From Fulvia fulva (Eukaryota > Ascomycota > Dothideomycetes > Mycosphaerellales > Mycosphaerellaceae): a stretch of DNA of 64,000 bases. The notes beneath the pieces were generated by a model. The model was not told where the DNA came from. It saw only the letters and a list, made by a program, of their open reading frames with translations, and made no database searches. The DNA is taken from assembly GCF_020509005.1 (NCBI RefSeq), contig NC_063024.1:1984001-2048000 (forward strand), in the 5' to 3' direction. Numbering within the stretch: the first letter of the stretch is position 1; each line of letters starts with the position of its first letter. Shown here piece by piece: positions 47,001 to 57,363 of this stretch. Position numbers and translations under genes: made by a program.

Positions 47001-47399
47001 GATACATCTCGAGGCCAAGATCTTCCACAGAGAGCTGCCGATGCCCTCAACCTTCTAGAGCCTTTCCCATCAGAGGAGGCTCCTTCTGGCAGCAACATTG
47101 TCGTGGCTAGACCCAAGCCTGGCTTCAAGGAGATCAGATGGGGGATTGTGAACGTGCTCGAGGAACAATCAGCGCCGATATCATCTGCTGAGATCCGCAA
47201 GATTTTGCATTCTAGGTTGCATATGAATGTGTATGCGGGCGATGTCTTGAGGGTAGTGCAGGAGCTGGAGAACGAGGGTCTGCTGGAACGGAGGCAGGAC
47301 CGATCGATTAAGTTACGTTCTATTGGCGGTAGGGCTGTGGTTCAAGAGGCGATCGATGCGGCGAATGAGCTCTTGAGTGATGATAGTTGTTCGATATAG
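44075..47399 (+). CDS. HSPA12/Hsp70-like ATPase-domain protein fused to two Zn2Cys6 clusters
   Basis: Proposed exons: 44075-44530, 44591-44767, 44816-44860, 44915-44993, 45038-45302, 45351-45432, 45516-47399 (995 residues). Actin/Hsp70-type landmarks are LHLSIDDGCGQQKT (phosphate 1), ESLITVPAIWTEEAR, YGQSFAFIDRGHSTS (phosphate 2) and IILTGGGNKCRTM (adenosine, about 373-385); all catalytic loops are degenerate. The substrate-domain-like part follows to about 600, then a disordered Ser/Pro/Arg linker. Two zinc clusters lie at 776-807 and 819-850, each exactly CX2CX6CX10CX2CX6C, behind a basic SRKRQRKATAR stretch. A winged-helix-like end lies at about 900-970. A TAG (44588-44590) must be spliced out by a weak-donor 60-bp intron, or the gene is broken. 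The fusion lies inside one long exon. Confidence 0.75.
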
Positions 47400-47619
47400 T
47401 TGGACATGATGTAAAAGTATCTACCAGTGGAAGCTCTCGTTTGATAGCTCTGCTGCGGGTGTATGCAACCTGAAGACTGAGCTCAAGGAAAAGTAACACC
47501 GATCATGTCGAAAGCCTCACTACGGAGACTCCGCATACTTCTCGGGGGTGTCGTGACAGCCGCGATAAAGGAAGGTCAACACACCTAGAGCCCAAAGACT
47601 AGATGCAAAAGGCTCCAGA
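47400..47619. other. Convergent intergenic region
   Basis: About 220 bp between two convergent 3' ends. No features seen beyond presumed 3' UTRs. Confidence 0.5.
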
Positions 47620-48421
47620 TCAGGCCGATGCTGGCTTTGGCCAATCTCTCCTCCCCTGAATTTCTCCTTTCCACCCTGCAGCTTCGGCGAAGTCCATCAG
47701 AGATTTCCAGCGTGTCTGCTTCACCCACCCCTTCTTCACGAAGTCATTCGCCCTTTCGGGAAAGAAATCCACAACATCTAGCAAAGTCTCGTCATGCGCC
47801 GCAGCCATTAGCACATCCTCCCGCGGATCCAGTTCCTGTAATTTCTCGATCATGCTTGTTGCTTCATCTTGATCGTGGTGAACGAGGACGCCTTCACCGC
47901 GAGGCTCGTAGAATGGTTTCATTTCATCGCCATCCCGAAGGACCGTGGCGAAGAGGGAGCTTGGACAAGGAGAAGTTGGACACGATGTGAAAGGATGTGG
48001 CATAATTTCCTTAGGAAGAGGCAAATACCGCGACGACCTCAATTCCCCAGCATAGCGCCACGCATCACCACCCATGAAGATGAAAGAATCAGGATTGCTG
48101 GTGACGCGAGCCAAGGCGCAGACGTGTCCGATGGCGTGGCTAGGGGTGTTGAGGAAGTAGAGAGAGCCGTCGGTGAAGTATTGTCGAGGGCGCGCAGGGT
48201 TCCTAGACGTAAGGGTGGAGGTGAAGCTGAGTTCGACGAGCTTGCGGTTGGAGAGGTCGCCGGAGAGGATGGGGCTTGAGGCTTTGGCGGGGTAGCTGGG
48301 GAGGAGGTTGGTGGTGAAGTTGGGGCCGACGATGAGGGAGGTCGTCGAGGGCCAGGAGGAGGGGGAGACGTAGTGGAGAAGTGGTAGTGGGAGGGATGTC
48401 GAGGTCTGGGGGAGTGGCCAT
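47620..48421 (-). pseudogene. N-terminally truncated metallo-beta-lactamase-fold hydrolase
   Basis: The minus-strand frame ending at 47620 gives the C-terminal half of a fungal MBL-fold protein: SLIVGPNFTTNLLPSYPAK, YFTDGSLYFLNTPSHAIGH (metal-ligand histidine), ALARVTSNPDSFIFMGGDA (second ligand region) and RYLPLPKEIMP. Directly upstream, where the HxHxDH metal site should be, another frame reads only SHYHFSTTS. No N-terminal half is found before 48421. The open frame has no ATG before 48114. It is best explained as a decayed gene, though an unrecognised upstream exon is possible. The gene converges on the Hsp70-like gene. Confidence 0.6.
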
Positions 48422-48675
48422 TATTGTGTAGTGTGTTCGGGATCTTGGTGTGTTGTGTCTCTGTCGTCTTCGATGCTGGGCTGGATCTATGTTTGTTTTG
48501 CGTTGCGAGGGATGCTGCCGCGTTTATACTGATACGTTCTCCACTATCCAGCTCGCCGGATTGCTAAGCTGGATCCTTCGCTTTGCTGTGCCACCTGAAC
48601 AGGAAGGTAAGTAAAGACTGCGAGGCGATACTTGCCATCGCTCATCGAAGATAGTATCGGTCATCGCATCGGAGC
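48422..48675. other. Intergenic region
   Basis: About 250 bp between the metallo-beta-lactamase remnant and the first paralogue. Nothing recognised. Confidence 0.4.
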
Positions 48676-49670
48676 ATGGGGACGTATCATATGCCACCTT
48701 TGCCGCCGAGAGCTGGCCGCTCAGGCCCAGGATGCACGTATGCCGATCAAGTGGCACAGTGGCGGCTACGTTCGGTCTTTCTCGAGACACCCTTCTTTCT
48801 TCCAACAACGACAACAACGCTGAGTCGGCAGACTGAACCTTCACAGATCAAGCATGCGGAAAATGCCGGACAGCAGCAGAGGGTGAATGCTGAAGCTTCG
48901 ACGCAACGGAGACAAAATGCCGAACGCGCTGCGCAAAATCCCCATTCATTGGCCATTGACACCGCAACGATTCAACGCCGCCGGGACATCGCTGCACGAC
49001 TCCAAGCCTTCTACCAGCCCCTCACCGGCTTGCACCTACCTGCAGAAGCCCTCAAGGTTCCTCCCAAGGAAGGCTGGGACTTTGTCAACGCCGAGCGGCT
49101 CGCATTCCTATGCAAATCGGATGCTGTGATCGATCTCTACAAACGTATTCGATACATCGACCACGACCAGGGCGACGGCTATCAGATCGATGTACATTGT
49201 CGATGCGTAGGTTACGTTGGCAAACACTTCAGGAACGCATCATTTCATATGTGATCGGCGGCTCCTGGACCTGATCAGTACTACGAGCACATAGATGGAG
49301 AACCCAATTGGGACAGACTGAACGCGCCAGAACACATCGCGGTCATAGTCGAGCCCACTTGTTTGACGGGCAAATACATCCTCGTCGATATGCGGGATGG
49401 CAAAGTCGCTGTCGTACGCCCCCGGGACGCCCAGGCTCCGTATCTACCTTTGAGTTCGGCAGCATCATGGAGTACCTCGACCTCACACAGGCCAGATGCG
49501 AGAAGCTCGAGCTTCTGCCGCTCAGCCTGAGTCGAGTTGACCTGGCATCCAGGTACCATCCCAAGGAAGATGCCGCTCGGATCGCGGACATCTTTCGCAA
49601 GCACGGATGGCCTTCATCAGAATTCACAAAGGAAGCGTTTGCGTTAGAACTCAGCCAGCTCTGCCATTAG
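48676..49670 (+). pseudogene. Decayed first copy of a tandem paralogue pair
   Basis: The first 192 codons (ATG 48676) contain AIDTATIQRRRDIAARLQAFY and GWDFVNAERLAFLCKSDAVIDLYK, clearly homologous to the intact copy at 50317-51078. TGA at 49252-49254 ends the frame. The same frame then continues the homology (YYEHIDGEPNWDRLNAPEHIAV, GKYILVDMRDGK) to about 49,430. A frameshift there moves the rest (SIMEYLDLTQARCEKLELLPL, IADIFRKHGWPSSEFTKEAF) into another frame ending at 49670. One nonsense and one frameshift make it a likely pseudogene. No known domain was recognised. Confidence 0.75.
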
Positions 49671-50316
49671 CTCCGTGAAACAATGCTGGAATGTGCCACT
49701 ACCTACTTCTCGCATTCCCGTCCGCAGGACGGCGGAGTGGTATCACGGTGTCTGCGAGAACTTTCATATTTGCCGTGATGGTCAACATGCGCTTGGAAGC
49801 AACGCAGGTTGTTTGAGGCACCCAACCGACACATTTGCCGCCCAAGAAAGAATTGACACTTCGCAGCACGTAATGATCCACGCCTCGGCGGCTAACCATC
49901 TTGTAGCGTTGGCCTCCGTCAGCCTAATGACTGCACAGCATCTCTGACATCCCGCCAGCAGCCATCGAATAGAAGATTTGGTTCATACAAACCCGTCATC
50001 GTATCCTGCCAGGTAAGTGCACTGTGTGCCACTCGTCCACGCGCCATAAGAGATCCCAGCTGCTCGACATCGAGGATTCGATCGTAGCGTGCCAAGGCCG
50101 GCGCTTCCAGCTGAGTTTAGGCAACGCTGCGCCCCAGAAGGCAAGCCATTTCCGAGTGGCACAGCAGCTACTTTATATCTGTCTTGAACATGCCCAGGTG
50201 TCTGCTGGTAGGCTTCAGCATAACGAAACAACAGCACGAGCATTGATACCCGCCTCGCCGTCGCAGACTTGGACGATCCCGCATCCCGAATCGCCGACCG
50301 AGAGGCAAAGACTCGA
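49671..50316. other. Intergenic region between paralogues
   Basis: About 650 bp with scattered short frames and no homology that I can see. The frame of the second paralogue is open a little upstream of its ATG (to about 50,269), so an extra 5' exon is possible. Confidence 0.4.
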
Positions 50317-51078
50317 ATGTACGAGCAAGCTGAGCATGCCGCTCAGAGTCCACGTCCGCTGGCTGTGGACACTGCCACTATTCTGCGTCGAAAGGTTGTA
50401 GCTGCAGAGCTTCTGTCCTTGTACGAGATTCTTGTCGAACTCTACATACCTCCCGATACTCTGAAACGTCCGCCAAAAGAGAGCGGCTGGGACTTTGTCA
50501 ATGCCGAACGTTTCAAATTCCTAGGCAAGACCGACGCAGTCATTGATCTGTACAAGCACATCCCATACATCATGTACCATCGGGCAGAGTACCAGACTAG
50601 CTATCACAGCCACTGCTATGGCTGGACTGGAGAGCACTTCAAGAGGGGACACCTTCGTGGACAATCGAAAGATGCCATGGAGCCCGAACAGTATTTCGAA
50701 TCTATGAGGGGAAAGATTACATGGGAAAGGATGCACGACCTGCAGCACATCGCGCTTCTCTTCGAGGCATCGAGCAACTTTGGGCGCTATGTCGTGCTCG
50801 ACACACGAGGATGCCATGACTCCGTGAGCGTGCACGAGTATGAGGATATCTCGGGCTTCGTCAATGAGCTCAGACGATGGTCCCTGGAGCTTGAACTCAT
50901 TCCGTCGCACCCGAGCGATGTGGTCCGGGATTTTGAGAGGCACTGGAACGTTGAGGTAAACAATAAAGTCAAGGAAGCATATCGAAGGCACGGATGCCCT
51001 TCTGCTGGGTTCCAGAAGGAGACTTGTGCGCAGGAGATCGGATACATACTTGAGGCCAACGGTTGTGGAGCGACATGA
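50317..51078 (+). CDS. Hypothetical protein, intact second copy of the paralogue pair, 253 aa
   Basis: I start at the first ATG of the frame (50317), MYEQAEHAAQSPRPLAVDTAT. It is homologous along its length to the broken copy upstream. Conserved blocks are SGWDFVNAERFKFLGKTDAVIDLYKHI, then GRYVVLDTRGCHD and AYRRHGCPSAGFQKETCAQEIGYIL. No signal peptide, membrane span or known catalytic motif. The middle contains H/C-rich residues (SYHSHCYGWTGEHF), but no regular metal-binding pattern. Probably soluble. Function not recognised. Confidence 0.75.
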   Translation: MYEQAEHAAQSPRPLAVDTATILRRKVVAAELLSLYEILVELYIPPDTLKRPPKESGWDFVNAERFKFLGKTDAVIDLYKHIPYIMYHRAEYQTSYHSHCYGWTGEHFKRGHLRGQSKDAMEPEQYFESMRGKITWERMHDLQHIALLFEASSNFGRYVVLDTRGCHDSVSVHEYEDISGFVNELRRWSLELELIPSHPSDVVRDFERHWNVEVNNKVKEAYRRHGCPSAGFQKETCAQEIGYILEANGCGAT

Positions 51079-51460
51079 CCAAACGTTCCTGCACCGCAAG
51101 TGTGCAGCTCATAGTGCGGCGACTATCCCAGTGATAGACATCCCAACACTGGAGTTTTCTGGACGCAACTTGACGTTCGGTCACCTATTGGCAGTAACAG
51201 ACAGGGCGATGGGCCGATCACGAGGCTGGACCTGTCCTCGCACGCACACTCCAATTACACAGCAACGAAATGGAATGACACGAGTTGACAGAGTGGGGTC
51301 ATCATGCTTAAACTAAGAATAACAAGTACGTATCATAAAGTAAACGCTCCTTGAATCATTCGCGAACATTCTATCACAACATCCCTTCCCAAATCCCATT
51401 CCCTCAACTGTCATATCCTCACAACGCAATCACATCCAGCCATACCAATCGCCCCTCCAT
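51079..51460. other. Convergent intergenic region
   Basis: About 380 bp between two convergent genes. No features seen beyond probable 3' UTR sequence. Confidence 0.45.
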
Positions 51461-52207
51461 CTATAGCTGAGAATCCATCAAATCAACATATCCCTGCAAC
51501 TCCTCATCATCCGGAACCAAGCTCCCATCAAGCTCATCCTCATCGTCTGCATCAAGCGCTAACCACCCACGCTGGATCACATAGCGGACAGTCTCAAGCT
51601 TGCAGATCGTCTCGACGAAAGTGGCAAGCTGTTGTCTAGTGATGCCGGTCTGCTTATTCTCTTTGATTTCTGCTTCGATCAGAGTCTTGGCGCTGGTGAG
51701 CTTGTGGTGGGCGATGTGCTCGAATAGTTTCATTGCGTAGGGTCCGGAGCGCCATGGTTTTTCGAGTGTGCCGTCGATGGAGGTGCTGTATCTGCTGTGG
51801 GTGAGGGTGATGAGGATGCTGAAGTCGATGTGGTTGATCCGTAGTGTCGTGAGGTCTTTGATGTTGTCGCCGACTTGGTCGAGGAAGCGGCTCAGGGTTC
51901 TCTGAGGGATGGGGGGTTTGCTGTTCCTGACGTGGAGCTGGAAGGTGGTGTTCTTGTAGTAAGCTTTGCGGAAGAAATCGTGTAGCTCGGGAGGAGTGTT
52001 GCAGCCGTTGAGGAAGACCATGGAGTCCTTCAGGCGTCCGTGGTTGATGGCGACGTCGACTGGTTGCTTCGTTGGTGGCTGTCGGTTCTCGGCGATTAGG
52101 TGGCATATTTCGGTCGGAAAGCTGCGTAGAATATGGTCGAAGCTCCAGTCGACTTTCTTGTTCTCCGAGAGGGTAGAGCGCGACAAGGCTGCTCTGAGTT
52201 GATCCAT
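51461..52207 (-). CDS. Hypothetical protein, 248 aa, possibly F-box-like at the N-terminus
   Basis: I start at ATG 52207 (MDQLRAALSRSTLSENKK); a longer frame to 52336 begins with TTG. Residues about 24-36 read ILRSFPTEICHLIAE, which resembles the first helices of an F-box (LPxE). The middle (VFLNGCNTPPELHDFFRKAYYKNTTFQLHV) resembles fungal proteins of unknown function that follow such motifs. The tail is acidic (DADDEDELDGSLVPDDEEL). No membrane span. The F-box suggestion is weak. Confidence 0.7.
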   Translation of the reverse strand: MDQLRAALSRSTLSENKKVDWSFDHILRSFPTEICHLIAENRQPPTKQPVDVAINHGRLKDSMVFLNGCNTPPELHDFFRKAYYKNTTFQLHVRNSKPPIPQRTLSRFLDQVGDNIKDLTTLRINHIDFSILITLTHSRYSTSIDGTLEKPWRSGPYAMKLFEHIAHHKLTSAKTLIEAEIKENKQTGITRQQLATFVETICKLETVRYVIQRGWLALDADDEDELDGSLVPDDEELQGYVDLMDSQL

Positions 52208-52909
52208 TTCAGAGTCTGTCAGAGGCGTCTGTGATGGTGTTGAAGAGTGTTGGCGGTGGGTGTGTGAAGTAGTACAGTGTAGAGTGTGATCAGAATTTGA
52301 CTCGTGGCTGTTGTGCTGGTGAAAGTACGATGGCAAAATGTGCGAGGATGAGGGCGACTTTTCATTGTCGGCATGTCCTCAGAGGAATATGAAGTGCAAA
52401 TACTCCCTGGCCTACAGTACTACAACTGTTTCCGCGTACTGCTCTTTCAAAGACTCGTATATGGATCGTGCTGACTTTCCGGGATGCTTGGCTTAAGCGT
52501 GTGTTTCAACATCCCTCACTTGTCCTCATGCGCACAGACCAAGTGGATCCAAACACTCGGCCAATCACAATTCCGGCGATTCTCAGCTTTCCTCGGCGCC
52601 GTCATCTCGAAAGTGGTGACTCATGAGGTGGTGTTGTAGCGAGCGAGAGCACCGTACATGTGTGTGCGTGCGAGGTGAACCTGTGCAGTGCTCACTTCTC
52701 GGCACTCACATGCTCAACTTGTGCGGTCCAGCAGGATCAGTTTTGAAGATGCTCCGAGGGCATCCAGTCTAAAACTCACGCCGATATAGAAGCCTAGCAA
52801 GTAGTTCAACTAACAATACAACTCCGTACCTCAGCAAGTCGATGTCCATCTCACATGGAGTCAAGACAATGTGATCCCGACACTCCGCCCTTCATGACCA
52901 AGCACGCCC
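52208..52909. other. Intergenic region
   Basis: About 700 bp carrying the promoter of the 248-aa gene and the 3' flank of the next minus-strand gene. Nothing else recognised. Confidence 0.4.
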
Positions 52910-54037
52910 TCAAGAGTCCCACTGATCAAGCACAGTATACCTTCCCTCAAATCCCGGACAGCCTTTGTAATACCGCGTAGCGTAGTTCTTCAGCTGCATG
53001 TCCGTCGGCATCCACGTATCGGGCTGAGTCCTGGATTCCACTGGCCTGTATGCGTCGCCCATCATGTAGTACAGCACAGGAAGCTTGAAGATTGCCGTCG
53101 CTAGCTTCTGCAAATGGCATGGCTCTAATATTTCCAGCTTGGCGTGGTTCAGCTGAGTTGTCACTTCATCAAGCTGATACTTCGAGATCCGCTCCAGGAG
53201 CGCAGCGTCGGCTGAGCTCGAATGGCTCCACGGTGCATTACCTGCCCTCCAGAGGAAGCCGAATGTGTACACGCGCTTACTTCGCGTAATGGAGAGACGA
53301 ACACTGCAGTTGGCGTCTCGAAACCACAAATGCAGGCTTGGCAACTTTGCGAGGAAAGGCGACAGGATGTTGATGAAGGCCGCCCAAGTGAGAAGCGAGG
53401 GCTGAGACCAAGTGGTATGAGGCGCCATCATGATCATGAAGGTCGAGCTCGAGAAGAACCGGCGCTGCCACGCAAGTGCAACCTCAACACGGTCCTCGAC
53501 GCGGATGTACTTGGAGAGGATACCGGCTAGTTTGGCGTCGTGGCGAGCAAGGGCCGCCTTGTAATGTGCGATGTCCACAAGTCCTGTCCCGGTCATGGCG
53601 TCGAGTAGCATGTCGCGAATTTCGGCGATGCTGAATGCTGTCGTTATGGGGCATGTCCGCTTGACGACGCGCGAGTGGGCTTGAGAGATCTTGGGACGCG
53701 AGGCTGCGTCGAAGATCTCAGCACGATATCTGAGTCCATGGCTGAGCTGAGCAGCCTGACCGCCTTCTGCGTGCAGTGAGAGTCTTGCGCAAGGCTGAGA
53801 GAGGGGCGTTGCGCGGCCGAAAATCGTCGACGGTCTTTGGTTAGTCTCCTGTCCCTGTTCAGTGGGCTCTGCGACCTTCTGGTTAAAGTGAACAGTCTCA
53901 AACCCTCTCGAGTACAGCAGAAGTCTCGAACGGCCGGGAGCGAGGGCTGTCGCGCTTTCGCGCCTCCTCGTGGTCTCTTCTGGTGTCTCCGCCATGGGCT
54001 CCGGTGAATGTGGTCGCTCTGTGCCTTGAGGAGACAT
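52910..54037 (-). CDS. Hypothetical protein, 375 aa
   Basis: A single exon with a clear ATG at 54037. The first about 130 residues are polar, Arg/Ser/Thr-rich and probably disordered. The remainder looks folded, with segments SIAEIRDMLLDAMTGTGLVDIAHY and FINILSPFLAKLPSLHLWFRDANC and an aromatic C-terminus (YATRYYKGCPGFEGRYTVL). No recognised domain; the body resembles fungal proteins with degenerate F-box-like helices, but I cannot confirm this. Confidence 0.72.
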   Translation of the reverse strand: MSPQGTERPHSPEPMAETPEETTRRRESATALAPGRSRLLLYSRGFETVHFNQKVAEPTEQGQETNQRPSTIFGRATPLSQPCARLSLHAEGGQAAQLSHGLRYRAEIFDAASRPKISQAHSRVVKRTCPITTAFSIAEIRDMLLDAMTGTGLVDIAHYKAALARHDAKLAGILSKYIRVEDRVEVALAWQRRFFSSSTFMIMMAPHTTWSQPSLLTWAAFINILSPFLAKLPSLHLWFRDANCSVRLSITRSKRVYTFGFLWRAGNAPWSHSSSADAALLERISKYQLDEVTTQLNHAKLEILEPCHLQKLATAIFKLPVLYYMMGDAYRPVESRTQPDTWMPTDMQLKNYATRYYKGCPGFEGRYTVLDQWDS

Positions 54038-54503
54038 CCTGGTGTCAGTGGGCTTGTGAAGTAGTTCTGACGTGGTTTCCGAAATGTGATGACGATTGAG
54101 ATCATGGAATGGCTCACATTTTAAGAGGCGAAGCTGATGCCGAATATAAGACCGACCCTTCTGGCCAAGAAATTTTCCTGTCCTCCAAACCTCGCCCCAA
54201 TCGGCGACCTGTAGATCTTCGGGTCATGCTTACCGTACACGATTCCTGTGGTACTGCCCTCAGAGTCATCGATGACTGTATGATCGGTAGCGTAAGATGA
54301 AGCAGTTTTTTGCGCCGATGCGGCACTCCCACAGCATAGAGCGGAGCCGCATTTCGGGGATGCTGCAGTGCAGCGTCGGTCTTGCATGGCACGAAAAGCG
54401 TTGTGGGTGAAATGTGATATCGCAACAAGGGTCTCTCATACACATCCTACCTACAGCGTGTGCCTCCAGCTCACCGTCATGTCCGCCTACAACATGTGGG
54501 CTC
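54038..54503. other. Intergenic region
   Basis: About 470 bp upstream of the 375-aa gene and downstream of the NOP6-like gene. Short frames on both strands look like chance. No features seen. Confidence 0.4.
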
Positions 54504-55442
54504 TCACCTTCCCATCTGCGCCAATCGACTTGGATGTATGCCATGACTCGCCTCAGCCTCCACAGCTCCAGCACCCGCCTGCTCTTCACCCCGATCCTGC
54601 TTCGCCTTCTTATCCTTGCCACCCCCACCAGCCTTCTTCTTCTTCTCCTCCTTCTCCCTCTCCTTCCTCTCCGCCTCCGCCCTCCTCTCCCTCTGCTCCT
54701 GCAACCTCTGATTCTTCACCTTGATCTTCTCCTTCCTCCCTTCCGTATTCCCACCCCCACCACTCGTCAACTCCACATTAATCCTCCGAGCCGTGTCCTT
54801 CTTTTTCCTGCTCCCTCTCCCGACGCCTCCACTATTGCTCCCAAACACTTCTTCCTGACTCTTCAGCGCTCCGTCGCCTTTCTCGCCTTTCTCGATCGCC
54901 TCCGGGTCGAGCATGGAGTGGTGGTATAGTTTCAGGCAGGTCTTCATTCGGTCGTAGTTTTCGAATTCCAGGAAGGCCCAGCCTTTGGAGCGCTTGGTGT
55001 GCGGGTCGGTGCGGTGGCGGAGGGTGAAGGGTTCGAGGGATTGGAAGTGGGAGCGGAGGGTGGCGTCGGTGGATTTGTAGGGGAGGTTGCCGACGAAGAC
55101 GATGAAGCGGGAGTTGGTGGGGTTTGTGGCGTCGCCGTCTTCACCTGTTGTCGCAGTGGTGGACTTCTTTTTGCGCTTTTTGGGCTGTGATGTGGTAGGT
55201 GTTGTTTCGGTAGTGGCATCTGCATCTTCGACCTGATCTGCCTTGCGCTTTTTGGACTGCTTCGCGGGCGCTGCTACTGCGGTCTCGTCGGTGGTGTCGT
55301 CCTTGGCGATTTCTGGTTGTTGCGCTTCATCGTCGGCGATTGTTTCTCCGTGCTTGCGCTTCTTGCCCTTCGACTGGGCTCGCGCAGCGTCGCGCAGCGC
55401 TTTCTTCTCCTTTCGCGAGATCGTGGGCTCTGCCGTCGACAT
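54504..55442 (-). CDS. NOP6: NOP6-like nucleolar RNA-binding protein (one RRM)
   Basis: 312 residues from ATG 55442 (MSTAEPTISRKEKKALRDAAR). A Lys-rich N-terminus has several nuclear-localisation-like runs (KKRK, KKRKKK). One RRM lies at about residues 108-190: RNP2 FIVFVGNLPYKST and RNP1 KGWAFLEFENYDR. A long basic, Glu/Lys/Arg-rich coiled C-terminus follows, ending SHGIHPSRLAQMGR. Members of this family act in early 40S ribosome biogenesis. An upstream in-frame ATG (MSASSFRVNTRLAAK) would add residues, but the conserved start is at 55442. Divergent from the MFS gene, 331 bp away. Confidence 0.88.
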   Translation of the reverse strand: MSTAEPTISRKEKKALRDAARAQSKGKKRKHGETIADDEAQQPEIAKDDTTDETAVAAPAKQSKKRKADQVEDADATTETTPTTSQPKKRKKKSTTATTGEDGDATNPTNSRFIVFVGNLPYKSTDATLRSHFQSLEPFTLRHRTDPHTKRSKGWAFLEFENYDRMKTCLKLYHHSMLDPEAIEKGEKGDGALKSQEEVFGSNSGGVGRGSRKKKDTARRINVELTSGGGGNTEGRKEKIKVKNQRLQEQRERRAEAERKEREKEEKKKKAGGGGKDKKAKQDRGEEQAGAGAVEAEASHGIHPSRLAQMGR

Positions 55443-55773
55443 CTTGGCTGCCAATCTTGTGTTGACTCGGAAGCTGGAAGCTGACATGCCGATAATTCCC
55501 TCGGGACGCGGATGACATCGGCCCCACATCGGCAGCCCAAAACCGCAGGTCGTTCAGCGTCAGATCCTCCAGGACGACCATGGCAACCTCAGATCGGGAC
55601 ATCGCAGGCAGGCGGTAAGCTGACGCAGCACTCGCTGTACCGCTTCTTCACACATGACATTCTTATCTTTCAATACCATCCGATGACAATAACAGCCTGA
55701 CCGCGCCTGCCACTCTCCACCGTCCATCACAATACCACCGCTCTCTCCTACATGTACACACAAACCCGCCGTC
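55443..55773. promoter_or_regulatory. Bidirectional promoter region between NOP6-like and MFS genes
   Basis: 331 bp between two divergent starts. The part before the MFS start is C/A-rich and pyrimidine-rich. No specific element was identified. Confidence 0.5.
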
Positions 55774-57363
55774 ATGCCCCAAACAGCAGACTCCACCAGA
55801 ACCACAACCTCCGCCGAAGCCGCAGACGAAGCAACACCACTCCTCGGCGCTCCAGAATCCGGCCCAGTACGGTCAGGAAATGGCCACGCTTATCCTCCAG
55901 ACGCCACTGGCAAACCCCATCCATCTTCAGAAGAAGCCGAAGAAGAGCCCATGCCATACACCCAAATCCTCCTCCTCTGCTACGCCTCCCTCGCCGAACC
56001 CGTCGCCTACTTCGCCATCTTCCCCTTCGTCAACGAATTCATCTCCATCGCCGGTGGGATCCCGGAGGAAAACGTCGGCTTCTGGTCTGGAATGATTGAG
56101 TCCCTGTTCAGTCTCGTCCAAATGGTCTTGATGATCTTCTATGGTCGCCTGGCGGATCGGGTTGGACGGAAGCCGGTGCTGGTGTTTTCGTTGGCCGGCG
56201 TGAGTCTGGCCACGGCGTTGTTTGGGATGGCGCAGAATTCGGGCCAGATGATTATGTTTCGATGTCTGGCGGGCGTGTTTGCGGGGAGTGTGGTGACGAT
56301 TAGGACGATGTTGAGTGAGAATACGAACAAGGCGACGCAGGGGAGGGCGTTTAGTTGGTATATGTTTACCAGGAATTTGGGGATTTTGATTGGGCCTTTG
56401 GTTGGTGTGTGATACTTGATTTTCGGGTGAAACCGGATGGAAGGGGCGAGATTGCTGACACGCACAGGTGGCGCTCTGGCAAACCCAGCAAAGCAATACC
56501 CAGGCACGTTCGGCCACATCCGCTTCTTCCACGACTACCCTTACGCCCTGGCCACTTACATCGCTGGTACAGTATGCCTATCAAGCACCCTAGCAACCCT
56601 CTTCTTCGTCAAAGAAACCCTTCGAAAGAACGACCCTTCAGGTTCCAAGACCGAGCCCCCCATGTCAACCTGGGACGTCCTCAAATCCCCCGGCGTCCCC
56701 ATAGTCCTCTACATCTTCGGCCACACCATGCTCCTAGCCCTGGCCTACACCGCCGTCTCCCCCGTCTTCCTCTTTACATCCGTCGAGAAAGGCGGCTTCA
56801 ACTTCAGCCCACAGTATATATCTTACTTCCTCGCTTTGGCTGGAGCCTCGCAAGCTGGCTGGATGCTTCTCGCTTTCCCACCGCTCCAACGACGTCTAGG
56901 CACTGGGTCTCTTCTGCGCTTATGTGCGGCTGGCTGGCCATTTTTCATGGCCGCGTTTCCATTAGAGAATGAACTCCTCCGCCATGGCCTCAACACAGCG
57001 TTCTGGATCATTCTACCCATTGGCCTTGTCATTGGATCTGGCGTGTCGATGGCGTTTGCGTGCGTGCAGCTTTGTCTCAATGATATCTCCCCGAGCCCGC
57101 ATGTGTTGGCGACTGTCAATGCGCTGGCACTTACCGTTAACAGCGGCGTGAGGGCGGTGGCGCCAGCGGCGTTTACGAGTCTTTACGCGGTGGGTGTCAA
57201 GTCGGGATGGGCTGATGGGCACGCTATCTGGTTCTTACTGGTGGCGCTGGCGCTGATGGCTAATGTTATTGTGAGGTTCATACCGGAGAGCGCGGAGGGT
57301 CGGCCGGAGCAGAGGAGGAAGGCGAGTGATGGAGATGAGGAAGACGATGGGGTGGTGAGGTGA
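55774..57363 (+). CDS. Major facilitator superfamily transporter, 508 aa
   Basis: Two exons (55774-56404, 56468-57363) with a 63-bp intron (GTGTGT...GCTGAC...CACAG) inside GPLVGGALANP. After an about 60-residue hydrophilic N-terminus come 12 predicted hydrophobic spans. The MFS signature is present in the loop between spans 2 and 3 (GRLADRVGRKPVLVFS). Other typical blocks are GVFAGSVVTIRTMLSE (span 4 region) and TRNLGILIGPLVGG. The tail is charged. It resembles the fungal MFS_1 members related to plant ZIF1-like and tetracycline-type antiporters; the substrate cannot be told from sequence. A plasma-membrane or vacuolar location is likely. Confidence 0.92.

Noticed and set aside
54368..54929. 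Plus-strand Ser/Pro/Leu-rich frames
   Set aside because: Antisense to the lysine- and glutamate-rich tail of the NOP6-like gene.
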